This document shows, one piece after another, positions 1 to 4,426 of a stretch of DNA of 5,695 nucleotides. Source of the DNA: an uncultured Akkermansia sp. (lineage in GTDB: Bacteria; Verrucomicrobiota; Verrucomicrobiia; Verrucomicrobiales; Akkermansiaceae); the NCBI GenBank assembly GCA_904502165.1, contig CAJGDB010000110.1, positions 1 through 5,695 of the forward strand, in the 5' to 3' direction. Under the pieces are notes generated by a model, which saw only the letters and a list, made by a program, of their open reading frames with translations, did no database searches and had not been told where the DNA came from. Numbering within the stretch: position 1 is the first letter of the stretch; the number at the start of each line of letters is the position of its first letter. The translations under genes and the position numbers were made by a program.

Positions 1-66
1 CCCGCCACGGCTACGCTGAGCCTGCTGGCACTGGCCGGTCTGGCTGCCCGCCGCCGCCGTAAGTAA
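1..66 (+). CDS. PEP-CTERM sorting-signal protein, 3' end only
   Basis: Only the last 21 codons and the stop of this gene lie in the window. They read PATATLSLLALAGLAARRRR followed by Lys, a hydrophobic segment with a terminal arginine cluster. This is the typical C-terminal half of a PEP-CTERM signal; the initial P-E would lie just upstream. Proteins of this kind are exported, held in the membrane by the C-terminal helix and processed by an exosortase-type enzyme. The 66 bases differ at only seven positions from the end of the complete PEP-CTERM gene at 1746-1811, so the two are paralogues or share a recently homogenised tail. Nothing can be said about the mature part. A strong terminator follows at 93-128. 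Confidence 0.85.
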   Translation, partial: PATATLSLLALAGLAARRRRK

Positions 67-92
67 GAGGTTTCTTGCTCTTTATATTTAGC

Positions 93-128
93 AAAGGCCC
101 CATGAGAAGATGTCCTCATGGGGCCTTT
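93..128 (+). terminator. Rho-independent-type terminator of the first PEP-CTERM gene
   Basis: Positions 93-106 (AAAGGCCCCATGAG) pair perfectly with 115-128 (CTCATGGGGCCTTT), giving a 14-bp stem with an 8-nt loop. The A-run at the left base and T-run at the right base make it potentially bidirectional. It starts 26 bases after the stop codon. Confidence 0.85.
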
Positions 129-211
129 ACGTTGTCTTGCTTCCATGTAAATTCAGGAAAACCTTAGGGAGCAGGTAGAAAGAAAGTGGCCCGTTAGAGG
201 AGAGCAACTCC

Positions 212-217
212 TATAAT
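212..217 (+). promoter_or_regulatory. Candidate -10 box of the toxin mRNA
   Basis: A perfect TATAAT lies at 212-217. A transcript starting about seven bases later would begin near G224 with GAGAGCAAT and carry a leader of about 200 nt before the toxin start at 426, a length typical of structured type I toxin mRNAs. No convincing -35 hexamer is present at 16-19 bp upstream, so an activator or a weak promoter is possible. A weaker alternative is TTGCAT (254-259) with TAGATT (277-282). Confidence 0.35.
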
Positions 218-413
218 GTTGTTGAGAGCAATAAAAACGTTGCCCCTTTTGCCTTGCATGATTGCAGGTGATGTGCTAGATTCATCCCGCTCTTCCGCCG
301 TCAGTTATGCTGATGGGTGGCATGTACGCCTTTCAGCGGAGAGTATACCAGTCCTGTCCGCTGTCTGGCTCGTGACCACATATTGGTTCGGAATAGCAGT
401 TGAACCCGACTGG

Positions 414-425
414 AGGAGACAAATC
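414..425 (+). promoter_or_regulatory. Strong ribosome binding site of the small toxin gene
   Basis: AGGAGA (414-419), within GGAGGAG, stands six bases before ATG 426. It is the best Shine-Dalgarno in the window, where most genes have none, and it decides the start at 426 rather than the in-frame ATG at 216, which overlaps the TATAAT box. AGGAGA is also complementary to TCTCCT at 654-659 of the small RNA. Confidence 0.7.
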
Positions 426-503
426 ATGAGAGCAATCACCATGATTGAGCTGATAGTGCTCATTTTACAGGTAATCCTGTTTGTGATGAAAGTCACGCGA
501 TGA
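426..503 (+). CDS. 25-residue hydrophobic peptide, candidate type I toxin
   Basis: The frame encodes 25 residues: a short polar start MRAITMIE, an uninterrupted hydrophobic stretch LIVLILQVILFVM (residues 9-21), and a basic end KVTR. This charge pattern and length fit a single membrane-spanning peptide of the kind made by type I toxin genes (Fst/Ldr, TisB, Ibs and holin-like toxins), which damage the inner membrane when overproduced. I recognise the architecture, not a specific family. Supporting context: a strong Shine-Dalgarno, a probable long leader with repeated pairing motifs, a stable hairpin right after the stop (516-545), and a downstream RNA gene complementary to both the SD and the start region. 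The frame is open upstream to an ATG at 216, but that start has no ribosome site and overlaps a -10 box. An alternative is a chance small frame or a small membrane regulator. Confidence 0.6.
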   Translation: MRAITMIELIVLILQVILFVMKVTR

Positions 504-515
504 GCATGTAGGCTC

Positions 516-545
516 CACCCGGTTGGCTTGACCCCCAACCGGGTG
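516..545 (+). terminator. Stable 3' hairpin after the toxin gene
   Basis: CACCCGGTTGG (516-526) pairs with CCAACCGGGTG (535-545), an 11-bp GC-rich stem with an 8-nt loop, starting 12 bases after the toxin stop. The following bases, GAAAGTCTCTG, lack a good U-tract on either strand, so it may act as an RNA 3'-end stabiliser or an imperfect terminator. GTCTC at 549-553 could also pair with GAGAC at 416-420 by the SD, a long-range contact of the sort seen in inactive toxin mRNAs; this is speculative. Confidence 0.6.
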
Positions 546-590
546 AAAGTCTCTGAAAAATAGAGAAAAGCAATTTTTTGAATCAAACTA

Positions 591-618
591 TTGACAAGGA
601 GTTATGTTTGGCTATAAT
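591..618 (+). promoter_or_regulatory. Consensus sigma-70 promoter of the small RNA
   Basis: TTGACA (591-596) and TATAAT (613-618) both match the consensus perfectly, with a 16-bp spacer. There is no open frame with a ribosome site behind it before the terminator at 660-698, so the promoter appears dedicated to a short RNA starting near 624-626. A strong constitutive promoter is what is expected for the RNA antitoxin of a type I system. Confidence 0.8.
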
Positions 619-624
619 AGATCC

Positions 625-698
625 ATCAGAACGATTGCTCTCTGATATTTTTTTCTCCTGAAACGCTCCCGCCTAGTCACCGGGGGCGTTTCTATTTT
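625..698 (+). ncRNA. Small RNA of about 75 nt, candidate antitoxin
   Basis: The RNA begins just after a consensus promoter and ends in a terminator. At its 5' end ATCAGA (625-630) pairs with TCTGAT (641-646), giving a stem-loop whose 10-nt loop is ACGATTGCTC. Loop plus adjoining stem bases GATTGCTCTC (633-642) are exactly complementary to GAGAGCAATC (428-437), which starts at the G of the toxin ATG. With U427 bulged, TGAT (643-646) continues the duplex over ATCA (423-426). The U-rich linker carries TCTCCT (654-659), complementary to the toxin SD AGGAGA (414-419). Both pairings would block ribosome entry on the toxin mRNA. The RNA is encoded on the same strand as the toxin, downstream of it, rather than overlapping it in antisense. 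The 5' end position is inferred from promoter spacing. Confidence 0.65.
660..698 (+). terminator. Terminator of the small RNA
   Basis: GAAACGCTCCCG (660-671) pairs with CGGGGGCGTTTC (681-692), a 12-bp stem with one G-U pair and a 9-nt loop, followed by TATTTT (693-698). This is a canonical intrinsic terminator and sets the 3' end of the RNA. Confidence 0.85.
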
Positions 699-706
699 GT
701 GTTCGC

Positions 707-736
707 AAGGGAGGCAAATCGTAATCTGCCTCCCTT
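707..736. repeat. Perfect inverted repeat downstream of the small RNA
   Basis: AAGGGAGGCA (707-716) and TGCCTCCCTT (727-736) form a perfect 10-bp inverted repeat with a 10-nt spacer. No U-tract follows on either strand. It could be a back-up terminator, a processing hairpin or an operator for something upstream of the PEP-CTERM gene; I cannot choose between these. Confidence 0.6.
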
Positions 737-1022
737 AACTCGTGGAATGTGGATTGCTTAGAGACCATTTTCAGCAATTCCTATATAGTTGTGTGGTGTG
801 TGAAATTTCAGGCGCACTTTTCATCAAAAATGTATTTTGATGGATGTTAAATAGAGCCTTTTCATGAAAGAGAAAAGAAATAATGCTCATATATAACGAA
901 ATCGGGCATCTGAAATGCGATATACTGCGCGCGTCCGGGTGTGGGTAAACCATTCCATCGCGCGAGGAAGTAAGCCCCGCACAGGACGCTTAACTCAACG
1001 ACATAAACACATAACACACATT
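737..1022 (+). promoter_or_regulatory. Upstream region of the PEP-CTERM gene, with AT-rich palindromes
   Basis: No gene is visible here. The stretch contains three AT-rich palindromes: TGAAATTTCA (801-810), CATCAAAA/TTTTGATG (822-842, 5-nt spacer) and TTTCATGAAA (860-869). A possible -10 box TATACT lies at 921-926 without a clear -35. The last 30 bases before ATG 1023 are A/C-rich and lack a Shine-Dalgarno. The open frame upstream of ATG 1023 (back to 915) is arginine-rich and not convincing as coding sequence. I infer a regulatory region, but no regulator can be named. Confidence 0.4.
822..842. repeat. Perfect 8-bp inverted repeat, possible operator
   Basis: CATCAAAA (822-829) and TTTTGATG (835-842) are perfect inverted copies separated by ATGTA. 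No GC-rich stem or U-tract supports a terminator, so a protein-binding site is the more likely reading. It lies about 180 bases before the PEP-CTERM start codon. Confidence 0.4.
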
Positions 1023-1811
1023 ATGAAGAAAACACTTATTACCTTGATGGCACTGGCTTCCTGCGCCATGGGGGCTGTGAATCTGGAAAGCTCTGACTTT
1101 ACCTACACCTTGGGCAACAGTGCAACAACAACAGATGACGGTACGTTCTCTTATGTACTGACCATTGATGCCGAGGCTCTCCGTAATGTTCTCGAGAAGG
1201 GGCAGACTCCTAGCTGGGGAACAGAGATTATAACTTATAATTGCAACGGCACTCTCACAGGCATTGTGACCAATGGCGGCTCTAGCAGCAATAAAATCAA
1301 CACTTCCTCTCTTTATGCTAAGTGGGGCACCAACAACGCATGGGGCAACTTCATGCACTATAAAGATGCAGTATATGAAACAGATCCCGAAACGGGCGAA
1401 AGGAAGGAGGTGTCGCCAGCCCAAACATACAATTTGTCCGATTTGAATGGTGATATTGATGGTACAGGCTGGGATGATGTAGCCGGAGCTGGCATTGTAT
1501 ACACGTTTGATAAAATCAATGGTTCCAAAGCTGCTCTGACACTGTGCAACGAAAATGGAGATACGATTCTCAGCCATGTACTTACTTTGGGTGGGTTAAA
1601 GTCTGGCAGTGCTGGTGCGGCCGCAGTAGAATTCGGCGATATGGTGACCAGCTATTACTACAATAATGCCACTGTTCTTAGCGAAGCTGATGCCAAGGAA
1701 GCATCTCGACTGGCAGCAGTACTTTCCATGAGTGTTGTTCCCGAGCCTGCCACGGCTACGCTGAGCCTGCTGGCGCTGGCTGGTCTGGCTATGCGCCGCC
1801 GCCGCAAGTAA
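1023..1811 (+). CDS. Exported PEP-CTERM sorting-signal protein, 262 aa
   Basis: ATG 1023 is chosen because it opens a classical signal peptide, MKKTLITLMALASCAMGA; the open frame extends back to 915, but those residues are basic and unlike a secreted protein. Cleavage probably falls near residues 17-18, although LASC at 11-14 also fits a lipobox, so a lipid-anchored form is possible. The body is rich in Thr, Ser, Gly and Asn with probable beta strands and has no domain I recognise. The C-terminus has Pro-Glu-Pro at 240-242, a hydrophobic helix (about 244-256) and Arg258-261 plus Lys, the PEP-CTERM signal for exosortase-type processing. It is probably a cell-surface or matrix protein. There is no Shine-Dalgarno; the leader is A/C-rich. 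It appears monocistronic, ending in its own terminator at 1844-1878. A paralogous tail lies at 1-66. Confidence 0.88.
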   Translation: MKKTLITLMALASCAMGAVNLESSDFTYTLGNSATTTDDGTFSYVLTIDAEALRNVLEKGQTPSWGTEIITYNCNGTLTGIVTNGGSSSNKINTSSLYAKWGTNNAWGNFMHYKDAVYETDPETGERKEVSPAQTYNLSDLNGDIDGTGWDDVAGAGIVYTFDKINGSKAALTLCNENGDTILSHVLTLGGLKSGSAGAAAVEFGDMVTSYYYNNATVLSEADAKEASRLAAVLSMSVVPEPATATLSLLALAGLAMRRRRK

Positions 1812-1843
1812 GACTTGTCTTGCTTTGACAGCATTGAATAATG

Positions 1844-1878
1844 AGCCCGTGAGGAAGTCGCCTCACGGGCTTGTCTTT
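1844..1878 (+). terminator. Terminator of the PEP-CTERM gene
   Basis: AGCCCGTGAGG (1844-1854) pairs with CCTCACGGGCT (1861-1871), an 11-bp perfect stem with a 6-nt loop, followed by TGTCTTT. It begins 32 bases after the stop codon. Confidence 0.85.
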
Positions 1879-1913
1879 GAACCCAGAGCCAGGCCATGAA
1901 TCAGACCTGACAC

Positions 1914-1950
1914 AAAAAAAGCCCGGCAAGGCGTTTCTGCCTTGCCGGGC
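1914..1950 (-). terminator. Terminator of the rubrerythrin gene
   Basis: GCCCGGCAAGGC (1921-1932) pairs with GCCTTGCCGGGC (1939-1950) around a 6-nt loop. On the minus strand the stem is followed by seven T residues (A-run at 1914-1920), so it terminates the gene ending at 1966. It sits back-to-back with the plus-strand terminator at 1844-1878. Confidence 0.9.
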
Positions 1951-1965
1951 CTTCTGAAATTGCAT

Positions 1966-2511
1966 TTATTTACCGAAGTAGCGCTTCAGCAGGCCATCGA
2001 AGCCCTTGCCGTGGCGAGCTTCGTCCTTGCACATCTCGTGCACGGTGTCGTGAACGGCATCGTACCCAAGCTGCTTGGCACGCTTGGCAATAGCCAGCTT
2101 ACTGTTGCAGGCGCCGAACTCGGCATCGGCCCGCATGGAGACATTCTTCTCCGTGCTGTCGGTAAGCACCTCGCCCAGCAGCTCGGCAAACTTGGCAGCA
2201 TGCTCGGCTTCTTCCCAAGCGTAGCGGCGGAATGCCTCAGCTACCTCCGGGTAGCCCTCGCGCTCTGCCTGACGGCTCATGGCCAGGTACATACCTACCT
2301 CGCAGCACTCACCCTGGAAGTGGTCGCGCAGCCCCTTCACCACCTCTTCGTCCAGGCCCTGGGCCACACCTACGCGGTGTTCATCGGCATAGACCTTCTC
2401 AGCGGCGGTATCCAGCTCAATGAACGTATCAACCCCGCAGACAGGGCATACTTCCGGCATGGTATCGCTCTCGATGACTTCGCCACAAATGGTGCATTGG
2501 TATTTCTTCAT
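1966..2511 (-). CDS. Rubrerythrin with N-terminal rubredoxin domain (reverse type)
   Basis: The 181-residue protein has a rubredoxin-like iron site at its start (Cys6-x2-Cys9 and Cys22-x2-Cys25) and then a ferritin-like four-helix diiron domain. Likely iron ligands are Glu68 in FQGECCE, Glu101 and His104 in EEAEH, a third-helix Glu near 131, and Glu164 and His167 in KDEARH. Classical rubrerythrins have the rubredoxin domain at the C-terminus; this order matches reverse rubrerythrins of anaerobes, which reduce hydrogen peroxide to water in the cytoplasm with electrons from NAD(P)H through reductase and rubredoxin partners. The partners are not in this window. AAAGGA ten bases before the ATG is a reasonable Shine-Dalgarno. 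A near-consensus promoter and a PerR-like inverted repeat lie upstream, so peroxide-responsive control is likely. The gene seems to be transcribed alone. Confidence 0.93.
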   Translation of the reverse strand: MKKYQCTICGEVIESDTMPEVCPVCGVDTFIELDTAAEKVYADEHRVGVAQGLDEEVVKGLRDHFQGECCEVGMYLAMSRQAEREGYPEVAEAFRRYAWEEAEHAAKFAELLGEVLTDSTEKNVSMRADAEFGACNSKLAIAKRAKQLGYDAVHDTVHEMCKDEARHGKGFDGLLKRYFGK

Positions 2512-2580
2512 TGTCGTGTGTTCCTTTCGTGTTGTTGTGTTGTGTCGTGTATGGGTTACCCGTTAGACGGGAACGCGACC

Positions 2581-2609
2581 ACTATATCACTACCATTTTA
2601 GTATGTCAA
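2581..2609 (-). promoter_or_regulatory. Sigma-70 promoter of the rubrerythrin gene
   Basis: On the minus strand TTGACA (2609-2604) and TATAGT (2586-2581) are separated by 17 bp, an almost perfect promoter. Transcription would start near 2574, giving a leader of about 63 nt with a small hairpin, CCCGT-CTA-ACGGG (2571-2559), followed by an A/C-rich stretch before the Shine-Dalgarno. Confidence 0.85.
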
Positions 2610-2617
2610 TTATTTTC

Positions 2618-2632
2618 TTAGAAATATTCTAA
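2618..2632. promoter_or_regulatory. PerR/Fur-family-like operator upstream of rubrerythrin
   Basis: TTAGAA-ATA-TTCTAA is a perfect inverted repeat. Read as a 7-1-7 site it matches the Bacillus PerR box TTATAATTATTATAA at 12 of 15 positions. It ends nine bases upstream of the -35 box of the rubrerythrin promoter, centred about 51 bases before the predicted start site. Rubrerythrins are common PerR targets in anaerobes. The position upstream of -35 could mean repression by occlusion of upstream contacts or activation. The regulator gene is not in the window. Confidence 0.45.
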
Positions 2633-2747
2633 TTTTTTACATTCCATTTACTCCGCAGAAGCATGGGACGGACAAACACTACGGAAAAGCGAAATACCGG
2701 GCAAGAACGTAAGTGGTTGATATACCATATAAGGCGTAATTTCTCAC

Positions 2748-2775
2748 TTGACGGTACAACAAATTGTGCTAATCT
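2748..2775 (+). promoter_or_regulatory. Candidate promoter of nrdR, possibly giving a leaderless mRNA
   Basis: TTGACG (2748-2753) and a weak TAATCT (2770-2775) are 16 bp apart. A start seven bases after the -10 would fall on A2782, the first base of the nrdR ATG. No Shine-Dalgarno is present in front of the gene, which agrees with leaderless translation, but the -10 matches the consensus poorly. Confidence 0.35.
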
Positions 2776-2781
2776 GTGCAC

Positions 2782-3273
2782 ATGCGATGCATACAATGCG
2801 GATACATGGATGACAAGGTAATCGACTCGCGCATGTCGAAGGACGGCACGTGCATACGGCGGCGGCGCGAATGCCTGCGCTGCGGGTACCGCTACACGAC
2901 ATACGAGCAGATTGAGCGCACCGAACTGCGCGTCGTGAAGCGCGACAACCTGCACGAGGCGCTGAACCGGGAAAAGATACTGCGCGGCATGGTAAAGGCC
3001 TGCGAGAAACGGCCGGTAAGTATGGACCAGCTGGACATTGCCGTGGATGAGATTGTGGCAGACCTGCACCGCGACCACCAGCGCGAAGTACCCTCTGCGG
3101 TCATCGGCATGAAGGTGATAGAGAAACTGCAGAGCATTGACCCGGTGGCCTACATCCGCTATGTATCCGTCTACCGCCAGTTCCGCACGGTGGATGAATT
3201 CATTGAACTGGTACGGCGCATGGAAATCAAGACCATTCAGGACCCGCTGCAGCGCAAACTTCCGCTGGAATAA
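2782..3273 (+). CDS. nrdR: Transcriptional repressor NrdR
   Basis: This is a full-length NrdR (163 residues; the family is usually 150-160). It has an N-terminal zinc ribbon with Cys3-x2-Cys6 and Cys31-x2-Cys34, the family signature KVIDSR (12-17) and RRRREC (26-31) in the DNA-binding region, and an ATP-cone from about residue 49 (LRVVKRDN, then EKILRGMVKACEKRPV) to about 140, including AYIRYVSVYRQF. NrdR senses ATP/dATP through the cone and represses ribonucleotide reductase genes at NrdR boxes. The ATG at 2782 gives the canonical MRC start; a GTG two codons upstream is possible but less likely. No ribonucleotide reductase gene and no clear NrdR box is visible here. The next gene starts 23 bases downstream and is probably co-transcribed. 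Confidence 0.95.
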   Translation: MRCIQCGYMDDKVIDSRMSKDGTCIRRRRECLRCGYRYTTYEQIERTELRVVKRDNLHEALNREKILRGMVKACEKRPVSMDQLDIAVDEIVADLHRDHQREVPSAVIGMKVIEKLQSIDPVAYIRYVSVYRQFRTVDEFIELVRRMEIKTIQDPLQRKLPLE

Positions 3274-3296
3274 GACCTACTCCATTTTTTTGTCCG

Positions 3297-3818
3297 ATGA
3301 TTGCCTTCAAGAACAACAGGCCGCTGCTGCAGACAGGGCATTGCGTCATCTCCGACTACGATGCCGGATGGCTGGAGAGCGTGCTGCAACAAGCCGCAGA
3401 TTCCGCCGGAGTGAAACTGCCTTTCCGGGAGGAGATAGCACGCGCCATCCTGTTGTACCTGGAAGAGAAATGCCCGCTGCATGCCGTGCCGCTGGATTAC
3501 CTCTTCCAACGCATTGCCCGCATGCTGAGGCAGGCCGGGCTGCCGCTCATTGCAGACCACCTGCGGCTGCAGACCCCGCCGGTGGTCATTGACCTGAGAG
3601 CCCTGGCCGAGCAAAGCCCCCTGCCCCTCTTCTTCTACAGCGAACTGGAACAACACCTGGCACAACTGCGCCGCATGGGGCTGACCACTTACGAATTCGC
3701 CGGGATTGAATCATGCAGCAAGCTGCTGGGCGACCGCCAGCGGCTCTGCCCCACCCAGCGCCGCATGCTCGATGAGCTCAACGCCTTCCTGCACACCCAC
3801 CAGCAGCTTGCGGGGTGA
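3297..3818 (+). CDS. Uncharacterised 173-aa protein downstream of nrdR
   Basis: I do not recognise this protein. It is soluble, without signal peptide or membrane segment, and mostly helical, with a Leu-rich middle (EEIARAILLYLEEKCPL near 45-61 and LDYLFQRIARMLRQAGLP near 66-83) followed by PPVVIDL. The helix spacing faintly recalls ATP-cone-like folds, but I see no nucleotide-binding motif and do not press this. It starts 23 bases after nrdR without its own terminator, promoter or Shine-Dalgarno, so an operon with nrdR is likely. A mobile element is inserted in its final codons: the frame now ends HQQLAG-stop with the last Gly and the stop supplied by the element, whereas the sequence beyond the element reads HQQLAS-stop. 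The length is unchanged and the protein is probably still functional. Confidence 0.75.
   Translation: MIAFKNNRPLLQTGHCVISDYDAGWLESVLQQAADSAGVKLPFREEIARAILLYLEEKCPLHAVPLDYLFQRIARMLRQAGLPLIADHLRLQTPPVVIDLRALAEQSPLPLFFYSELEQHLAQLRRMGLTTYEFAGIESCSKLLGDRQRLCPTQRRMLDELNAFLHTHQQLAG
3799..3811. repeat. Left copy of the target-site duplication
   Basis: ACCAGCAGCTTGC at 3799-3811 is repeated exactly at 4594-4606, on the other side of the mobile element. Three further C residues before it (3796-3798) also match, but at the right side these belong equally to the element end, so the duplication is 13 to 16 bp. The left copy encodes the HQQLA end of the gene at 3297. Confidence 0.8.
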
Positions 3819-3936
3819 ATACGAGCCCCGCAGGGGCGGTATAGAATAGACAGGGGTGCAGCGACGCAGTCGCGGAACCCCTGGTATGTACAACAAACGA
3901 GCCGGAACCCCGAACGCAGTGAGTGGGTGGCATAAA
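3812..3936 (+). repeat. Left inverted arm of the element
   Basis: This 125-nt arm matches the reverse complement of 4468-4593 with five substitutions and one indel. It contains a small hairpin GCCCC-GCA-GGGGC (3825-3837) and a larger imperfect hairpin: CAGGGGT (3851-3857) with ACCCCTG (3877-3883), and inside it GCGAC (3861-3865) with GTCGC (3869-3873) around the loop GCA. The inner 45 bases (3892-3936) are identical in both arms. GGAACCCC occurs twice (3874-3881 and 3904-3911). Frames crossing the arm are not genes. Confidence 0.85.
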
Positions 3937-3952
3937 CGGTGGATATACGAAT

Positions 3953-3976
3953 AAATCATGCCATGGCGCATCATTT
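3953..3976. repeat. Imperfect hairpin abutting the transposase stop
   Basis: AAAT (3953-3956), a C-C mismatch, ATGC (3958-3961), a 6-nt loop, GCAT (3968-3971) and ATTT (3973-3976) form a hairpin with one internal mismatch. It ends on the first base of the transposase stop triplet. Mismatched subterminal hairpins are what IS200/IS605 TnpA proteins bind at the right end of an element, so this may be the recognition end of the core unit. Confidence 0.45.
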
Positions 3977-4413
3977 TACTCGCGCTCGCTGATACCGTTT
4001 TTTTGTAAAAAACGTAAGAACTCCTCCTGTGCAGAATGCTGGAAATGGTGTTCCTTCTGGTTAGCAATATACCGGATAACAGTATCTTTCATGGATTCGC
4101 TGACAGCAAATGCACCATACCCTTCCTGCCATGCAAAATCGCGATACCATGAGTCTGACTTCTTTATCCATCTACTGGTATTAGCTTTGATGGAGCGGAC
4201 AAAATCAGATATATTGACGGAAACAGGAAGAGAAGTAAGTATGTGAATGTGGTCTGGCCTTCCTCCCACCATATATGCATGTCCGGACATGGAACGGATA
4301 ACGCCGCCAATGTAACGTGAGATTTCCGGTAAATCCTCTTCGCGCATCACACATCCTGTACTTTTGATGTGAAAGATAATGTGAACACTGATATTGATGT
4401 ATGAATTTCCCAT
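3976..4413 (-). CDS. IS200/IS605-type Y1 (HUH) transposase, RAYT-like
   Basis: The 145-residue protein is a complete Y1 transposase. It opens with the strand SYINISVHIIFHIK, has the metal-binding HUH motif His55-Ile-His57 in GGRPDHIHIL, the family segment FAWQEGYGAF (93-102), and the catalytic tyrosine, probably Tyr115, in VIRYIANQKEHH. Such enzymes cut and rejoin single-stranded DNA at hairpins through a 5'-phosphotyrosine. No tnpB follows, as in IS200 or RAYT arrangements. All key residues are present and the frame is intact, so it is probably active or recently so. It lies between two mismatched hairpins and, outside those, two long inverted arms. No good Shine-Dalgarno precedes ATG 4413; a weak promoter, TTGCAA-17 bp-TAGCAT, may lie just upstream on the minus strand. 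Confidence 0.92.
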   Translation of the reverse strand: MGNSYINISVHIIFHIKSTGCVMREEDLPEISRYIGGVIRSMSGHAYMVGGRPDHIHILTSLPVSVNISDFVRSIKANTSRWIKKSDSWYRDFAWQEGYGAFAVSESMKDTVIRYIANQKEHHFQHSAQEEFLRFLQKNGISERE

Positions 4414-4426
4414 GATAAATAAGACT

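Larger units (their letters stand above)
200..435 (+). repeat. Three direct copies of GAGAGCAA upstream of and in the toxin gene
   Basis: GAGAGCAA occurs at 200-207, 224-231 and 428-435. The second and third copies share the longer TGAGAGCAAT (223-232 and 427-436). The third copy overlaps the toxin start codon. All three are exactly complementary to TTGCTCTC at 635-642 in the downstream small RNA. The first copy lies inside a small palindrome, AGGAG-AGCAA-CTCCT, just upstream of a TATAAT box. The second would sit at or near the 5' end of a transcript initiated from that box. I infer that the second and third copies are pairing sites for the antitoxin RNA; the first would be outside the transcript. 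Confidence 0.6.

Noticed and set aside
198..212. Small palindrome AGGAG-AGCAA-CTCCT as a LexA-type operator of the toxin promoter
   Set aside because: It does not match known LexA boxes, and five base pairs are too few to claim an operator; it is noted only as context of the repeat.
216..425. In-frame N-terminal extension of the toxin frame (95 residues in total)
   Set aside because: Its ATG overlaps a TATAAT box, has no ribosome site, and the sequence lacks coding character; the strong SD before ATG 426 explains the real start.
752..763. GATTGCT followed by TAGAG, resembling the small-RNA pairing loop
   Set aside because: Only a 7-base match, with no promoter, stem or terminator around it; chance is sufficient.
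990..1577. 195-residue open frame on the minus strand
   Set aside because: It lies entirely antisense to the PEP-CTERM gene, which has a signal peptide and sorting signal; no start context or recognisable domain.
1942..2601. 219-residue plus-strand open frame opposite rubrerythrin
   Set aside because: The opposite strand encodes a clear rubrerythrin with all metal ligands, so this is a composition-driven shadow.
3297..3818. Assignment of the gene after nrdR as a second ATP-cone protein
   Set aside because: The helix pattern is only vaguely similar and the nucleotide-contact residues seen in NrdR are absent.
3711..4067. Minus-strand frame with the segment CHPLTAFGVPARLL, also seen in a plus-strand frame at 4394-4741
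   Set aside because: The shared peptide only reflects the inverted arms being read in equivalent frames; both frames run across element boundaries.
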